Positions 60,991 to 64,000 of a stretch of DNA of 64,000 nt are shown here, one piece after another. Position 1 is the stretch's first letter; each line of letters starts with the position of its first letter. Made by a program: the position numbers and the translations under genes. The notes beneath the pieces are model-generated. The model was not told where the DNA came from. It worked only from the letters and a program-made list of their open reading frames with translations, and made no database searches. The DNA comes from Glandiceps talaboti (taxonomy: Eukaryota > Hemichordata > Enteropneusta > Spengelidae): positions 16,042,209 through 16,106,208 of the forward strand of contig NC_135565.1 in NCBI RefSeq assembly GCF_964340395.1. Direction: 5' to 3'.

Positions 60991-62671
60991 TATGACGATT
61001 AATCTTATCAGAATATCTGGTCGGGAATTCTCAATACCTGAAATAAAACACTACTGCCTAACTGCATCATAAAATATAACAAACATTCTATTTCTTGGTT
61101 GACACCATAACTTCTGCTCCACACACTTCACATGTATTACTATAGGTGTGGGTGAGTCAACCATCTTGTTCTATTTTGACACTCTAGCGCAAAGTAAAAT
61201 GCTACTGCAGGTTACCAGGTACCAAGAATTGTATTGTATTTTTTATATATTTTTATGACCCTGTGGAAGAATCATTTGATATAAAACTTCTTTAGATATC
61301 TACAACTATTTTATTTTACAGAAGTAGTCATTACAAGTATCCTTGCACCATGGTTTCTTTGTGTATGCCAAAACAAAGAGATAAGAGTATTCATGATGTC
61401 ATCACAGGAGGTTTTCCCATAAACCCTTGCAGGAAATCCATAAAAGGCCAAACGCATGTCAAATGTATGCAGTAGGGCTTCTTTGCAATATTTTAAAGCC
61501 GAGTAAGTCACTCGGGCACTATTTCATTCCTTAAAATCATATTCAAGTTGATAACAGTAATCAATACAAGAGCACTAAAGGCAGATCGAAGTAAGTCTGA
61601 ATGGACTTATATCAATATTCTCATGTTCTTTACTTTCAGAGAAGGAATTTGAAGACACAAATAAGATTTCGTAATTGGCCAGAAGTCATACATACATGAA
61701 ACTAAACCAATAAAAGGTAGAAATTAATGACGATAGAAGGAAAGGTCAGGCTTTTATTTCACTATAAACTCACACCCATTAATGCCAAAGTATTATCAGT
61801 TTAATACTGAGTCTATGCTGGTCATAAATTGCAATTGACGGTGCAGTGACTGTGACAAGATTAACTCCACATCAAACTGGAATGAACACATGCTCCAACA
61901 ATAAATACCTTACTTAATCCACAGGAGTTAAGCAGGAGTCATTGCCATACAGTAGAAGGGTGGTAGTGACACAATTTTTAAGTGGCACAAACTCAAGTTT
62001 GTAAGCTATTTACTCAAGTGATAATACTTATTTTATAAATCCTTGATTAAGCTATTCTTAGTATAATGTTAAAGTGAGTGAGAATTGGGTATTTAGTTTT
62101 GCGATTTTTTTAATTTATAAAACAATTTTATCATGGCTTCCTACTTGAAAAATCAACATGAAACAACATATGACAAGCGACCTATCGGTCAGAATAGCTC
62201 CGCTGTTTTTTTTTTAATTTAATTTTTTATTTTGGTGACATGTAGAAGTGGTTCAGGTCTTCAGCTCTTCGAGTCACTATGCAGTTTTGTTTTAGCGATG
62301 CAATAAAGTGGTTAGTGGTTTCATATGATGTCTCACTATAAAACACATTTTACACAGAAGTTGGTAATGTATTGTACTTTTATACCATAGTCACCATTTT
62401 ATAACAAAAATCTACTGTTATGAAAAATTGCACAAAATCTCAGAAAAAAATGACTGGGAAATGCACACAAGAAAAAGAAAAAAAGAGGATTTTGAGGTTG
62501 GCTATAAGTAATTCCAGTGTCTTACAGCTGTAACCCTGGAAAATTTTAATGAAGAATGAAATAAACTAGGGATCTAAAATAATTTTGAGGCAATTTGAAT
62601 TTCAATTTTCTAACAAATTTACAAAGTCAACAACATTCAACTTGTTCTAGTTGTGGTAGATATATATAGGG
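60991..62671. other. Long non-coding stretch, nothing recognised
   Basis: AT-rich, no supported exons or repeats. Confidence 0.4.
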
Positions 62672-63222
62672 AAGAAATGTATTAATCGCCATCTTAGTTT
62701 CCGTACGGCGACAATCTCAAGTACCCGGAAGAGAGTCATTCTCAGCCATACGTTACAGTGGTAACACTCGTTCATGTTCGGTTACCTTTCACAAAGAAAA
62801 CACAACGAAATGGTTGAAATGATCTTTTTTTAATTTCTTTTCATCACAACAACAAAATCTGCGTGATCAAAAGTGTTGTAAACTAAACCAGAAAGAATTA
62901 TCGGACTGGCTAAACTTCCCGATGAACTGGAAGGTCCTACTACTTCCAAGTAAGCCTCGATAGTACTATAGTACGTGAGAAAATCGTCTCAAACTAGCGA
63001 TACAACTTTCAAAATATAACTTGACATGTCTTCATTTGTTAGAGTTATACAATTCAAGACGGGTTTTCACTCGAAAACAACAATTCTGTGAATAATGACA
63101 CTCTGAACGCAGCGATTTCTCGGACGATGTTACCACTGTAACGTATGGCTGACAACGACTTGCTTCCGGGTTAGTCCCTCGTGCATACGGGTGGATTGTC
63201 GGCGATTAATACATACATGTAC
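62672..63222. mobile_element. Foldback element with long inverted arms carrying ETS-like sites
   Basis: The left arm (about 62678-62756) has ATGTATTAATCGCC, GACAATC, ACCCGGAAG, GTCATTCTCAGCCATACG and TTACAGTGGTAAC. The right arm (about 63127-63222), inverted, has the same blocks with an extra 20-odd bases; the inner 22 bases are identical. The arms enclose about 370 bases without a clear gene. The area is richer in CpG than its surroundings. It is either a long-TIR DNA element or a duplicated inverted promoter segment. Confidence 0.75.
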
Positions 63223-63393
63223 ATCGTCTGATATTTTAATTCACAGTGTTTTTTGTGACCGGCGCCTGTCAGCAGACTCTGCCATTTTTTTCACCATTCC
63301 ATTGTATTTAAACCTTGTACTTGACATTTCGCAATATTTATAATTCTCAACAAAATACCTCAACATGCCTCACTTCGCTCGTACTCAAAGCAG

Positions 63394-63520
63394 CCCCTCA
63401 CGTAGTCCTGCTTGCATACGGAGGAATTCGGGACTCGATTCTGACAATTGTCCCTCCCCCTCCGGTGTTTAGAGTCAAGTCAGTAATACAGACTCGTGCA
63501 CCCGAGGACTACCCCGCGCG
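63394..63520. mobile_element. Second copy of the TAGTCCTGC MITE
   Basis: The element spans 63403-63511 and is nearly identical to 21205-21290 over its first 60 bases (TAGTCCTGCTTGCATACGG, GGGACTCGATTCTGACAATT). It has a 13-base segment (GGTGTTTAGAGT region) absent from the other copy and ends GAGGACTA. Flanking nine-mers CCCCTCACG and CCCCGCGCG agree at seven positions, a likely decayed target duplication. Confidence 0.82.
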
Positions 63521-64000
63521 GTATGATCACTGACACTGATGACATGATGAGAGAGAACCTTTTCGGATTTACATGTAAAACGGGGAAAGATACGCAAAAC
63601 ATAATGCAAAGTCTGAAGCCAAATTAAAGTTGTAATTATTTTAATTATTTTTACTTGCCAAATATTTGCATTTTGGAAAGGCAAGACACGTTCATGTCGT
63701 TTAACTTTACATGTGAACTGTCGGCCATATTTAAACTTCAACCGCATGCCTGGCATGCCCTTCCTTACGCAAGTTGTCTGAATTCTGGTTCACTGTCATT
63801 CCAAATTGCACGACAATATAGAATTAACCACAAGTTACATGTTATCTGAAAACATCACACTTTTATAGTGGGTCTGAAGTGTGATTTTAGTGAGTACTAA
63901 GAACGTCCTGTGTTGATACTCAAGATACTTGCTGTGGAAAATCGCTCGGTCGAATGAGGTCACCTTCAGCTTCTGGTCGAATCAGGATAGAGTATGCAAA
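63521..64000. other. Non-coding right edge
   Basis: No supported exon. A short perfect pair CACACTTTTATAGTG / TGAAGTGTGATTTT near 63856-63890 is the only structure noted. Confidence 0.35.

Overview
This is an AT-rich stretch of an animal nuclear genome. Coding sequence is broken into short exons with GT/AG introns, and the rest is dominated by repeats. An NXPE-family gene, a vertebrate-type ACCS-like aminotransferase and a metazoan SPC24 kinetochore gene, together with tRNA-headed SINEs, many foldback MITEs and very abundant tandem repeats, suggest a marine invertebrate. A deuterostome such as a hemichordate or amphioxus is the best guess; the species cannot be fixed from the sequence alone.

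Layout. 1-488: last exon of an unrecognised + strand gene. 2765-6763: a five-exon NXPE-type gene on the minus strand, with an apparent one-base frame break at the start of its last exon. 6764-11391: repeat-rich spacer (foldback element, dispersed tandem-containing repeat). 11392-21839: a 13-exon ACCS-like gene on the minus strand, all splice phases consistent (527 codons), whose introns hold two SINEs, several MITEs, a long (ATAC)n run and a decayed tandem duplication of its own exon 5. About 21.84-22.10 kb: compact divergent promoter with two CCAAT boxes and a CHR-like motif. 23179-24969: SPC24 (NDC80 complex) on the plus strand. 26513-29423: two exons of a possible further plus-strand gene that I do not recognise. 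From 29.5 kb to the end I find no supportable protein-coding gene.

The second half is a repeat landscape: about twenty unrelated tandem arrays (units from 4 to about 200 bases) lie almost end to end, interleaved with palindromic MITEs, longer foldback elements, SINE copies and a possible TTAA-type element with internal tandem repeats. Four perfect DR1-type nuclear-receptor motifs lie between 25.0 and 38.5 kb. No CRISPR array, prokaryotic operon, rRNA or retroviral element was seen. The most noteworthy observations are the several foldback/MITE families (one with exact 9-base target duplications), the exon-5 duplication in the ACCS-like gene, the NXPE frame break, the G2/M-like promoter architecture, the DR1 cluster, and the density of distinct minisatellites.
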